Positions 1 through 6,420 are shown, counted from the stretch's first letter. The stretch is DNA of 9,850 bases from Oxalobacteraceae bacterium (GCA_003132085.1 PKWO01000139.1:1-9850), one strand, 5' to 3'. Notes: generated by a model from the letters alone, not told the origin. Translations and numbers: made by a program.

Positions 1-610
1 CACCGGCTTTCGCATTCAGCGTCAGGGAATTGTCCGGCAGGCTGAATCCGCTGGCGGTGAGCATATTGACGACGCCGCCAATCGCTCCGCCGTCCGATTC
101 CGGCAAAAAGCTCTTGGTGACGTCGATCCGGCTGGCGAAATTCGATGGCAGCATTTCCATTAGCTGCTGTCTGCTGCCGATGTCCCCGCTGGCTAGGGAA
201 AAACCGTCGATCAGGGTGGTGTTGTAGTTTCCATCCAATCCGCGCACGATGATGTAGCGCGGCTCGCCTTGGTAAAGCAATACGTTGACGCCGGTGACGC
301 GCTTCAGCGCATCTCCGATATTGAAATCGGGCAGTTTGCCAACCTGATCGGCAGCAACTGTATCGACGATGAGATCGGACTCTTGCTTGGCTGCGATGCT
401 GCGCAAATTGGTGGACTTCATCCCGGTGACAAGCACCGATTCGACCGGTGCGGATGTCTCCGACTTATCGGCCGCAGAATTTTTTGCCGCTCGATCCGCT
501 TGCGCATTGTCGATTTCTCCCGCCGACGCGAACGACGCCAGCGCACCGCTGATGGCCAACGCCATGACCGAAAGCCCGACATGACGCCGGACACCTTGCT
601 GAAATACCAT
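1..610 (-). CDS. TonB-dependent receptor, N-terminal part (runs off the window)
   Basis: Outer-membrane beta-barrel receptor for energised uptake of a ligand, driven by TonB-ExbB-ExbD. Only about the first 203 residues are in the window. The frame is open from the ATG at 610 to the edge, with an AGGGGGA ribosome site a few bases upstream. Seen: a signal peptide (basic VRRH, hydrophobic stretch, ending near residue 30 at ASFASA), a linker, a TonB-box-like VESVLVTG near residue 57, then a plug domain with DQVGKLPDFNIGDALKRVTGV, a YIIVRGLDGNYNTTLIDG stretch and SDGGAIGGVVNM. These plug motifs resemble the receptor family common in Xanthomonas, Caulobacter and relatives, where many members import plant or microbial glycans. 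It is divergent from a LacI-family gene with shared palindromes between them, so a carbohydrate-type ligand is inferred. The barrel is not visible, so the substrate cannot be named. Confidence 0.93.
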   Translation of the reverse strand, partial: MVFQQGVRRHVGLSVMALAISGALASFASAGEIDNAQADRAAKNSAADKSETSAPVESVLVTGMKSTNLRSIAAKQESDLIVDTVAADQVGKLPDFNIGDALKRVTGVNVLLYQGEPRYIIVRGLDGNYNTTLIDGFSLASGDIGSRQQLMEMLPSNFASRIDVTKSFLPESDGGAIGGVVNMLTASGFSLPDNSLTLNAKAG

Positions 611-680
611 ATTTCCCCCTGATTGGTTAGCATATCGACGCCCCCATCCGATGTCACTCAAGTCAGGCGGGTAGCACAAA

Positions 681-710
681 ATTCTGAAAATTAGAACGTT
701 CTAATTTCAA
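681..710 (-). promoter_or_regulatory. Predicted sigma70 promoter of the TonB-dependent receptor
   Basis: Read on the minus strand: TTGAAA (710-705), an 18-base spacer, then CAGAAT (686-681). This is 5 of 6 to the -35 consensus and 4 of 6 to the -10. Transcription would begin near 674 and leave a leader of about 64 bases. The spacer is almost exactly filled by the palindromic operator, so a bound repressor would exclude RNA polymerase. Predicted by eye only. Confidence 0.55.
688..707. promoter_or_regulatory. LacI-type operator O1 (20-bp perfect palindrome)
   Basis: A perfect 20-bp palindrome, AAATTAGAACGTTCTAATTT, with a central CG step. LacI/GalR-family operators are typically 14-20 bp palindromes with a central CpG into which the hinge-helix leucine inserts. 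It sits inside the receptor promoter, and its core recurs at 780-797. Binding by the adjacent LacI-family protein is inferred from position and symmetry. Confidence 0.75.
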
Positions 711-773
711 CGCTGCAAACAATGGACTTTCATTCCATCCTTCTGGATTGCAGATCGCGCAACCAAGATGGGT

Positions 774-797
774 TACAATAATTAGAACGTTCTAATT
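774..797 (+). promoter_or_regulatory. lacI-proximal -10 box and LacI-type operator O2
   Basis: TACAAT at 774-779 is a good -10 element pointing to the regulator gene. No convincing -35 was found at 16-18 bases; TTGCAG at 748-753 is 20 bases away. Directly after it, 780-797 is an 18-bp perfect palindrome identical in its core to the one at 688-707. Repressor bound here would cover the start region of the regulator transcript, which suggests autoregulation. The two palindrome centres are 91 bp apart. Confidence 0.65.
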
Positions 798-950
798 CGA
801 AGGGAATTCTACCTGCGATTTATGACGGCAATATTACGAAAGATATTTCAACGCCGCTATGCGGCATGGATGGCTTTCGGTTAAGCTCTTCGTTCCAACA
901 GCAAGGTAAATCATGGCAAGAATCTCATTGGCTTTGAATGGATAAGTTTG

Positions 951-2087
951 ATGGTGGATAAACAGAAGCGAATTACCATCCGCGACGTGGCAGACATGGC
1001 GGGTGTCAGTTTCCAAACGGTGTCGCTGGTCATCAATCATCCGGAAAAAGTGGCGAGGAAAACCTTGCTGCATGTGCAATCGGTGATCGATTCGCTCAAT
1101 TTCGTCCCCAGCATGGCGGCGCGTTCGTTGCGCCAGATTCGTACGCGGACCCTGGCTTGCATCTTTTTCGGCGAGCGAGCGTCGTATGACAACCGGACCT
1201 ATCAGATCCAAGATACGTATTGGAACAATGTCGTGCAAATGCTGAGCCGCGCCGCAGATTCGGCAGGCTATGCGCTGCTGCAACGCCATCAAAGCGGAGA
1301 GGACGCAAAGGCCTATGCGGAAATACGGCAAATGTATGTGGCCGGCCGCATCGATGGCATGATCGCCGTGGTTGAAAAAACCGCGCATCCGGTGCTGCTT
1401 GAATTGCATCGCCAGGACTTTCCGTTGGTCGTATTCGGCACACGCGACCCTGCCCTGCCGTATGTCGCGCAGACCAACGAAGAGGCGAGTGCGGAAGTCG
1501 TCGATCATCTTTACGCCGGCGGCTGTCGGCGCATTGCGTTCATTTCCGGGGAACGCGACGGGCACACCAACGAAGATGTGAACGAACGCTATCTGGGTTA
1601 CCGAAAATCGATGAAGAAACATGCGCTGCCGGTGAAAAAGCGCTGGTTGCTGGCGGGCGACTGGTCGCTGGCCAGCGGCCATCGGATCGCGCAACAACTC
1701 TGCGCGGGCGACGATCGCCCCGACGCGCTGATCTTTGCAAGCGACCGGATGGCTCTCGGTGCCCTGAAGGGCCTCCATGACATCGACCTGCGCGTGCCGC
1801 TCGACGTCAGCGTGGTCGGCTTCGATAACATGCAATATGACGATTACAGCATCCCGCCGCTGACCAGCGTCCACTCGCCCGTGCTCGACATGGCGACGGC
1901 CGCGGTCAAGATGCTGCTCGACAGAATCGAAGATAACGCGCGTGCCGAGCTCCCGCAGCACACGTTTGCCGCCAAACTGGTGATACGCGAGAGCACCGGC
2001 CCTAGAGCAAAAATGAAGAATGAAAAAATTCGCCGGTCCGGCGTGCCGCGAGGAGCAGCATCATCCGCCCGCCCGGATCGGGACTAG
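951..2087 (+). CDS. LacI/GalR-family transcriptional regulator
   Basis: Cytoplasmic DNA-binding repressor that senses a small ligand, usually a sugar. The N-terminus has the classic LacI helix-turn-helix (residues 8-29, ITIRDVADMAGV then SFQTVSLVIN), followed by a hinge helix with AARSLR near 56-61. The rest is a periplasmic-binding-protein-like effector domain, with DRPDALIFASDRMALGAL and VSVVGFDNMQYDDYSIPPLTSV as family hallmarks. ATG at 951 is preferred; a TTG directly before it (948) is in frame. The ribosome site, GGATAAG, is weak. The protein is about 378 residues. The family normally ends near LVIRESTGPR, so the last 25 or so residues are an unusual tail. That tail's DNA overlaps the likely start of the transporter gene, implying translational coupling. 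Two matching palindromes upstream are the probable binding sites. The ligand is unknown. Confidence 0.93.
   Translation: MVDKQKRITIRDVADMAGVSFQTVSLVINHPEKVARKTLLHVQSVIDSLNFVPSMAARSLRQIRTRTLACIFFGERASYDNRTYQIQDTYWNNVVQMLSRAADSAGYALLQRHQSGEDAKAYAEIRQMYVAGRIDGMIAVVEKTAHPVLLELHRQDFPLVVFGTRDPALPYVAQTNEEASAEVVDHLYAGGCRRIAFISGERDGHTNEDVNERYLGYRKSMKKHALPVKKRWLLAGDWSLASGHRIAQQLCAGDDRPDALIFASDRMALGALKGLHDIDLRVPLDVSVVGFDNMQYDDYSIPPLTSVHSPVLDMATAAVKMLLDRIEDNARAELPQHTFAAKLVIRESTGPRAKMKNEKIRRSGVPRGAASSARPDRD
2051..2065 (+). promoter_or_regulatory. Shine-Dalgarno AGGAG followed by ATC ATC, possible non-canonical start
   Basis: AGGAG at 2051-2055 is the best ribosome site in the area. It is followed after 4 bases by ATC (2060) and after 7 bases by a second ATC (2063). 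Both are in the transporter's frame and lie inside the end of the regulator gene. No ATG, GTG or TTG occurs in that frame between the TGA at 2021 and the TTG at 2153. Either the gene starts at a rare ATC codon or an ancestral ATG has been changed. Confidence 0.45.
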
Positions 2088-3355
2088 ACCCGCTATGGGT
2101 CGCTTACGGGGTCGGACACTTCGGCAAGAGTCTTTTTTGGCATAGCAGCGAATTGCTGTTCGCGTTTTACCTCACCGAAGTGTGCGGAATGGCCCCTCAG
2201 GCGATGGCGACGGTTCTCGCCGCATCGCTTTTTGCCAGCGGATTGATGGATATTCTTGTCGGTCACTATTTGAGGGAGCGCACTCGGTCCGTGCGCGCCG
2301 CGGCCACGGTGCAACTGGCAGGCGCCATAGGCTCCGGCGTTACTTTTTTTCTATTCCTGACGACCGCGCTGGTCTCCGGGTCGCAACGCGTCGTCTTTGC
2401 GTTGGCGATCGGATTGGCATTCCGCTTGGCCTACGCATTTTACGACGTTCCGCAAAATGCCATCCTTGGTCTGGCGATCGGCAACGACCGGCTGCGGACC
2501 TCCTTATCGTCGCTGCGCTTCGTCTGTTCCGGCCTGGCGTCGCTGTCCATCGCGGCGACTGCGCCATTGTTGTTGACCGCAGGACGGCAAACCGAGTGGT
2601 TCGCTGCACTTGGCTGCGGCGTCTGCATCATCGGGATCAGCAGTTCCGCGCTATTTCTTTGGATTTGCCGACGCACTGCCGCGACGACGCAAGCAATCGG
2701 GGCAAAACAGCCGCTGCCCGGAAGAACGGCCGGCGCACCGCTTCTTCCTGGCCGCCCCGTCATTCTATTGTTGTTGATCGGCTTCATATTAAGCGCATCG
2801 AGCGTGGTATTTCTGAAGCTGGAGCCTTATTTCGCCGCCTATATTCTCAAAACGACCGCTGCGCGAAGCATGGTCATGCTCTCCATTGCCGGCGGCGGGA
2901 TCGCCAGTCAGTTTTGCGCCGCCTGGATAGCGGCACGATGGCATGTTCCCGCAGCGTTCCGGCTGTCGGCTGTCACGCTGACAGCGGGGGCGATCATCTT
3001 TATGAGCGTTGGCACGCAGAGCGCCCTTTGGGCCGCGACGGCCGGATTCATTGTGGGATTCGGCATCAATGGGCTGGGCATGCTGCTATGGGCAGCGGTC
3101 GGGAATTTCGCCGCAGCATCGGCTTCGCATCCGCGATCGCTTCCGCCCACGCTGATTTTCGGCATGCTCACCTTCAGCCAAAAATCGGCCTCTGCTTTAG
3201 CCACACTAGTCATAGGCGCAGTCCTTACTCTGAACGGCATCCTTCCTACCGCATTCGGTACATTTTTGCCTATCGTCGTCGCCATGAGCATCGCGCCCAT
3301 CATCGGGGCCGTCATTTGCCTGATCTTGGCCGATTGCCTGAAGGTCGAACACTAG
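2063..3355 (+). CDS. GPH/MelB-like MFS transporter (sugar-cation symporter family)
   Basis: Inner-membrane transporter of about 430 residues with twelve or so hydrophobic segments. Family signs: the opening AYGVGHFGKSLFWHSSELLFAFYLTEV, which matches the first helix of glycoside-pentoside-hexuronide symporters; LMDILVGHYLRERTRS, corresponding to the helix 2 and loop 2-3 region; and YDVPQNAILGLAIGNDRLRTSLSSLR, corresponding to the family's ipY.AL...R..L...R motif. The aspartate four residues before LMD that helps bind Na+ in MelB appears to be serine here, so cation coupling may differ. The start is uncertain. The frame is open from 2024, but the first conventional start codon, TTG at 2153, would remove half of helix 1 and has no ribosome site. 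The ATC at 2063, 7 bases after AGGAG, is offered as the start. A frameshift from the ATG at 2020 is the alternative. It lies in an operon with the regulator and probably imports the inducing sugar. Confidence 0.82.
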   Translation: MRPPGSGLDPLWVAYGVGHFGKSLFWHSSELLFAFYLTEVCGMAPQAMATVLAASLFASGLMDILVGHYLRERTRSVRAAATVQLAGAIGSGVTFFLFLTTALVSGSQRVVFALAIGLAFRLAYAFYDVPQNAILGLAIGNDRLRTSLSSLRFVCSGLASLSIAATAPLLLTAGRQTEWFAALGCGVCIIGISSSALFLWICRRTAATTQAIGAKQPLPGRTAGAPLLPGRPVILLLLIGFILSASSVVFLKLEPYFAAYILKTTAARSMVMLSIAGGGIASQFCAAWIAARWHVPAAFRLSAVTLTAGAIIFMSVGTQSALWAATAGFIVGFGINGLGMLLWAAVGNFAAASASHPRSLPPTLIFGMLTFSQKSASALATLVIGAVLTLNGILPTAFGTFLPIVVAMSIAPIIGAVICLILADCLKVEH

Positions 3356-3362
3356 ACAGTAG

Positions 3363-3698
3363 TCAACCGATCACCACTTTGACAGGCTTTCCAACACGGG
3401 CCAGCATATCCACCAACGCATCGATAGTGAACTTGCCGGTTTTTTTGTTTACAACGTCCGACACGCGAGGGCGAGTGACATGCAAAATCTCGGCCGCTTC
3501 ACCTTGCTTGAGGTGACTGTCCTTGATCCATGAAACCAGTTCGCCCATAAGCTGCTCCTTGAGCGCCACGGTATGGTCAATCCGCTCACGCGACTCTGCT
3601 TGATAGCGCCGGGCTTGGTCCGGCGAAAAACCAAGTTCTGCAAACAAATTCGCACCGGGTTGGGTGACATGCCGAACTTGCGTATCGATTTTGCTCAT
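3363..3698 (-). CDS. XRE-family antitoxin (HigA-like)
   Basis: DNA-binding antitoxin of 111 residues that neutralises the toxin encoded just upstream and probably represses the pair. The start is the ATG at 3698, with AGGAAAG about 7 bases upstream. A longer open frame reaching to 3794 only overlaps the toxin gene. Seen: NLFAELGF near residues 17-24, then a helix-turn-helix at about 63-84 (LKQGEAAEILHVTRPRVSDVVN), and FTIDALVDMLARVGKPVKVVI at the end. This layout is typical of the short XRE antitoxins paired with Gp49-type toxins. The start overlaps the toxin stop in ATGA, giving tight translational coupling. Its stop lies only 7 bp from the end of the convergent transporter gene. Confidence 0.9.
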   Translation of the reverse strand: MSKIDTQVRHVTQPGANLFAELGFSPDQARRYQAESRERIDHTVALKEQLMGELVSWIKDSHLKQGEAAEILHVTRPRVSDVVNKKTGKFTIDALVDMLARVGKPVKVVIG

Positions 3699-4039
3699 TT
3701 CGTTGCTTTCCTTTTCTGCGCAATCGCTCGATAGCGAGCTTCGGCGATATCCTTGTCCTGTTTTGCTGTGGCTTCCGTCTTCTTTTGAAAGCAATGCAAG
3801 ACATATATCGCTTCCTCGAACTTCGCCACGTACATTACCCGGAATATTCCGGTTTCATCCCTGATCCGAATTTCCCTTGTTCCTTGGCCAACATCATCAA
3901 ATGATTTCCAGTTGTCGGGGTCCAGACCAGCTTGAACCTTCCCAAGCTGAAAACCGGCTTCGCGGCGCGGATCGTCTGGGAACTTGAGCAGGTCATCATA
4001 GGACGAGCCGAGCCATCGGATTTCTTTGTCGTTATTCAT
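3695..4039 (-). CDS. RelE/HigB-like toxin, Gp49 (phage-derived protein) family
   Basis: Toxin of a type II toxin-antitoxin pair, 114 residues. Members of this family are RelE-fold proteins, usually mRNA-cleaving enzymes that act at the ribosome. Seen: DLLKFP (16-21), REAGFQLGKVQAGLDPDNWK (26-45), GTREIRIRDETGIFRVMYVAKF (53-74), YVLHCFQKKT (79-88) and a terminal helix with DIAEARYR (97-104). These are the family landmarks in the usual order. The toxin comes before the antitoxin, as in higBA. There is no Shine-Dalgarno sequence before the ATG at 4039. An A/T-rich palindrome containing a -10-like TATAAA ends on the start codon, so the mRNA may have almost no leader. The gene appears intact, with no stop or missing block. 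Confidence 0.9.
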   Translation of the reverse strand: MNNDKEIRWLGSSYDDLLKFPDDPRREAGFQLGKVQAGLDPDNWKSFDDVGQGTREIRIRDETGIFRVMYVAKFEEAIYVLHCFQKKTEATAKQDKDIAEARYRAIAQKRKATK

Positions 4040-4058
4040 TGTATCAAATTTTATACAA
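4039..4058 (-). promoter_or_regulatory. Operator and -10 region of the Gp49-type toxin-antitoxin operon
   Basis: TTGTATCAAATTTTATACAA is a 20-bp palindrome with a single mismatched pair (4045 against 4052). Its edge is the first base of the toxin start codon. On the minus strand it contains TATAAA (4055-4050), a likely -10 box, which puts transcription start about 4 bases before the ATG. No clear -35 is visible. The antitoxin would bind here to shut off the operon, by analogy with other loci. Confidence 0.6.
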
Positions 4059-4080
4059 TTTTTCCGGTTTGCGCCAGCCC

Positions 4081-4107
4081 AAAAAACGGAGGTTTATTGC
4101 ACCTCCG
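4081..4107 (-). terminator. Rho-independent terminator of the LysR-type gene
   Basis: On the minus strand, CGGAGGT (4107-4101), a 7-base loop, ACCTCCG (4093-4087), then six T's (4086-4081). A perfect 7-bp GC-rich stem with a T run is a textbook intrinsic terminator. It lies 85 bp after the LysR stop codon and separates that gene from the toxin-antitoxin operon that follows on the same strand. Confidence 0.85.
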
Positions 4108-4192
4108 GAAGACGGTGCAAAAAGACGCTGAAACAGCCATGCCGGTACGCCATCATCCCTTTCCAATATTCAACTGGAATTTCGTGACAACG

Positions 4193-5116
4193 TTAATTAA
4201 TCAGCGCCCGATCCCAATACGCGGGCTCGCCAAACTCGTCTCGTAAGTGCCCAATGAAGAGTTGCGCTTTTGCAGCATGCGAGCGGCCCGGCATGCGTAC
4301 CGCATGGATGGCGGACGGCGACTTCGTTGCCGCTAAGTTTGCGGCTGCGAAGAGGGGCAGTAATCTGCCTCCTGCAATCATCTCGCTCACCAGCCAGCTC
4401 GCCAAATGCACGATGCCCACTCCGGCCACGGCCGCCTGCAACAACGAATCGGTATCGTCGGTGCGCAATGTCCCCCGCACCGGCAGTGCTTTGTTACGGT
4501 TGACGCCCGCAAAGCACCACCAGTCGACCGGGGCCGGCTTGGTGGCCATCGTCAGGCAATTGTGTTGCAGCAGGTCATCCGGGCTAGCGGGCCAACCACA
4601 GCGCTCGATATACGCCGGGCTTGCGCAGGCCAGACGTTGAAGCGGCGCAAGCCGTGTGGCCACCAGATCGCTGTCAGGCAGCGTGCCGATACGAATGGCA
4701 ACATCTACGCGTTGCGCCGACAGGTCGATCACATGGTCGCTCAGGTGAAGATCGATTTCCATCAGCGGATATCGCTTAAGGAAACAATTTACCGCCGGCG
4801 TGACATGTCTTCGCCCAAATGACGACGGCGCAGTAACAGTCAGCAAACCGCGAGGGTCTGCATGCAGCGCGGATATCGCGTCTTTTGCATCGTCCAGCTC
4901 CGCCAGGATGTTCCTGGCGCTTGGCAAAAACTGTTCGCCTGCATCGGTGAGCATGACTACGCGCGAACTTCGGCGCAAGAGTTTGACGCCAAGCCCCGCC
5001 TCCAGCGCATCAATCTTTCGGGACACCGAGGAGACCGCAATATCGCGTGCTTTTGCTGCCTTGGACAAGCTTCCAGCCTCGGCTACAGCGAGAAAAATGC
5101 GCAGGTCATCGAGCAT
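4193..5116 (-). CDS. LysR-family transcriptional regulator
   Basis: Cytoplasmic regulator of 307 residues, the usual LysR length. The winged helix-turn-helix is at about residues 1-60 (MLDDLRIFLAVAEAGSLSKAAK, then AVSSVSRKIDALEAGLGVKLLRR, TDAGEQF). The effector-binding domain follows from about residue 90, with LLTVTAPSSFGRRHVTPAV, VDVAIRIGTLPDSDLVATRL and AAVAGVGIVHLASWLV. The ATG at 5116 is chosen because the family begins directly at this helix and AAGGA lies upstream. The frame continues to 5200, but that part is A/T-rich regulatory DNA. It is divergent from the secreted hydrolase gene, the common layout for a LysR activator and its target, and the shared 130 bp carries repeated half-sites. 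The inducer is unknown. Confidence 0.93.
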   Translation of the reverse strand: MLDDLRIFLAVAEAGSLSKAAKARDIAVSSVSRKIDALEAGLGVKLLRRSSRVVMLTDAGEQFLPSARNILAELDDAKDAISALHADPRGLLTVTAPSSFGRRHVTPAVNCFLKRYPLMEIDLHLSDHVIDLSAQRVDVAIRIGTLPDSDLVATRLAPLQRLACASPAYIERCGWPASPDDLLQHNCLTMATKPAPVDWWCFAGVNRNKALPVRGTLRTDDTDSLLQAAVAGVGIVHLASWLVSEMIAGGRLLPLFAAANLAATKSPSAIHAVRMPGRSHAAKAQLFIGHLRDEFGEPAYWDRALIN

Positions 5117-5130
5117 GATCGCCAATCCTT

Positions 5131-5195
5131 TATCTTTGCAATTATTGCAAAGTATCTTTGCAATTCTGTTTATTGTAATATTTATTACAAAGATA
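5131..5195. promoter_or_regulatory. Array of CTTTGCAAT half-sites between the LysR gene and the hydrolase gene
   Basis: CTTTGCAAT occurs at 5134-5142 (+), 5144-5152 (-) and 5156-5164 (+). Close variants occur at 5171-5179 (TATTGTAAT, +) and 5184-5192 (CTTTGTAAT, -). The first two form a perfect 9-1-9 palindrome, the second and third a perfect 9-3-9 palindrome, and the last pair a 7-4-7 palindrome. TATCTTTGCAATT is directly repeated with a 22-bp period, about two helical turns. This fits a LysR-type tetramer site with activation and repression boxes. A possible hydrolase promoter, TTGTAA (5173-5178), 17 bases, then GACAAT (5196-5201), overlaps the last dyad. Confidence 0.7.
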
Positions 5196-5246
5196 GACAA
5201 TTCGCTTCGTCAACAACTCATGGCCTTATCGGCCCGAAAGAAATAT

Positions 5247-6221
5247 ATGCTGAACCTAAACATGACAAAAATGGCGCACGCCGTTGCGCTGGTATCGACC
5301 GTGGCATTCGGTGCGCTAAGCACCACGCCGGCAATGGCGGCAGCGCCGATGGCGAAATTCTCCGCGCCGGGTTTTTATCGGCTCATGGTCGGCGATTTCG
5401 AAGTGACCGCGCTCAGCGACGGCACCGCCGATCTGCCGATGGATCAGCTGCTGCAAGAGGCGCCCGCCAAGACCAATAAAGCACTGGCGAACGCATTTCT
5501 GAAGTCGCCGTTGGAAACCTCGGTCAACGCCTATCTGATCAACACAGGCAGCAAACTCGTGCTGATCGATACGGGAGCCGGCAGCCTGTTCGGACCGACT
5601 CTCGGAAAATTGGTAGCCAATTTGAAAGCGTCGGGATACCAACCGGCAGAAATTGACGAGATCTACCTCACCCATCTGCACCCGGACCATGTTGGCGGCT
5701 TAGCGGCAGAGGGTAATCTCACGTTCCCCAATGCGACGGTCCGAGCCGATCAACGCGATTCCGACTACTGGTTAAGCCACGCCAACATGGAACATGCGCC
5801 CGCGAGCATGAAGGGATTTTTCCAAGGCGCGACAGCCTCGCTCAAGCCATACATCGACGCGAACAAGTATCAACCATTCAGCGCAAACACTGAATTGACT
5901 CCCGGCATCAAGTCCTATGCGAGCTATGGCCACACGGCCGGCCATACGTCTTATGTGATCGAAAGCCATGGAAGCAAAATGATTGTGGTTGGCGACTTGA
6001 TCCACGTGCCTGCCGTGCAACTGAATAATCCCGACGTCACCATCGGGTTTGATACGGACCCCAAAGCCGCGGTCGAAGCCCGAGGCAGAGTCTTCAAAGA
6101 AGCTGCCGCAGACGGTGATCTGGTCGCCGCCGCGCACATTCAGTTCCCCGGTTTGGGACACTTGCGTCTTAAAGGCAAATCCTACCAATGGATTCCTGTG
6201 AACTATACGCAGATGCGCTAA
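5247..6221 (+). CDS. Secreted metallo-beta-lactamase-fold hydrolase, methyl parathion hydrolase/lactonase type
   Basis: Exported two-metal hydrolase of 324 residues. An N-terminal signal peptide (hydrophobic AVALVSTVAFGALSTT, cleavage likely after PAMA near residue 31) directs it to the periplasm or outside. Metal ligands are all visible: H143-x-H145-x-D147-H148 in the THLHPDH motif, H233 (GHTAGHT), D250 (VVGD) and H297 (AAHIQFPG). The sequence FYRLMVGDFEVTALSDGT, the VNAYLINTGSKLVLIDTGAG strand and the LIHVPAVQ segment recall methyl parathion hydrolase and related lactonases. The physiological substrate could be a lactone or ester; phosphotriesterase activity in this family is probably secondary. 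In-frame ATGs exist at 5220, 5247, 5262 and 5271. 5247 gives a clean signal peptide, though its ribosome site is weak. It is probably controlled by the divergent LysR protein. No terminator was seen after the stop. Confidence 0.9.
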   Translation: MLNLNMTKMAHAVALVSTVAFGALSTTPAMAAAPMAKFSAPGFYRLMVGDFEVTALSDGTADLPMDQLLQEAPAKTNKALANAFLKSPLETSVNAYLINTGSKLVLIDTGAGSLFGPTLGKLVANLKASGYQPAEIDEIYLTHLHPDHVGGLAAEGNLTFPNATVRADQRDSDYWLSHANMEHAPASMKGFFQGATASLKPYIDANKYQPFSANTELTPGIKSYASYGHTAGHTSYVIESHGSKMIVVGDLIHVPAVQLNNPDVTIGFDTDPKAAVEARGRVFKEAAADGDLVAAAHIQFPGLGHLRLKGKSYQWIPVNYTQMR

Positions 6222-6383
6222 TTCGGTTTTAGCCGTGATGCAGCGTCATCGATGTTCGCCTTCCCGTGTTCGAAGAGGTAGGGTTTCATCGAGCCGATTG
6301 CGGAAAGCACTCTTTTCGACCAATTCGACCGCTGCATCGCATTTGGCAACGCCGCAACCCGTATTGAACGACGTAGCGTACAT

Positions 6384-6420
6384 GGTAGGGCGTCAATAGC
6401 GAAGCGTATTGCGCCGCATG
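6384..6420 (+). repeat. REP hairpin, left copy
   Basis: Begins with the GTAG tetranucleotide (6385-6388) that marks the 5' foot of RAYT-associated REPs. A hairpin follows: GGCG pairs with CGCC, CAATA with TATTG, with a bulged T and a short loop around GCGAAGC. The reverse complement is found at 6762-6798. It ends 18 bases before the RAYT start codon. Confidence 0.85.

Noticed and set aside
1..622. Plus-strand frames at 30-227 and 269-622
   Set aside because: They are antisense to the TonB-dependent receptor, whose frame has a signal peptide and full plug motifs.
822..945. Mini-frames in the lacI leader: 822-884 (20 codons) and 913-945 (10 codons, ending just before the lacI start)
   Set aside because: Possible leader peptides, but only a weak ribosome-site resemblance and no amino-acid bias or attenuator hairpins to support regulation.
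834..1961. Long minus-strand open frame (375 codons) opposite the LacI gene
   Set aside because: It is the antisense shadow of a clear LacI-family protein, rich in H, R and Q with no family motif. The plus-strand product carries complete domain signatures.
2153..2155. TTG as start of the GPH transporter gene
   Set aside because: It has no ribosome site, and using it would delete the conserved AYGVGHFGKSLFW segment of helix 1.
2182..3516. Plus-strand 444-codon frame overlapping the transporter gene
   Set aside because: Arginine- and histidine-rich composition typical of a shifted frame; the overlapping frame encodes recognisable membrane helices.
5117..5200. N-terminal extension of the LysR frame to 5200
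   Set aside because: LysR proteins start directly at the helix-turn-helix, and the extension covers the half-site array with no ribosome site.
4800..5246. Upstream extension of the hydrolase frame
   Set aside because: It runs through the opposite-strand LysR gene and the operator array. The signal peptide begins at 5247, so the extension is chance openness.
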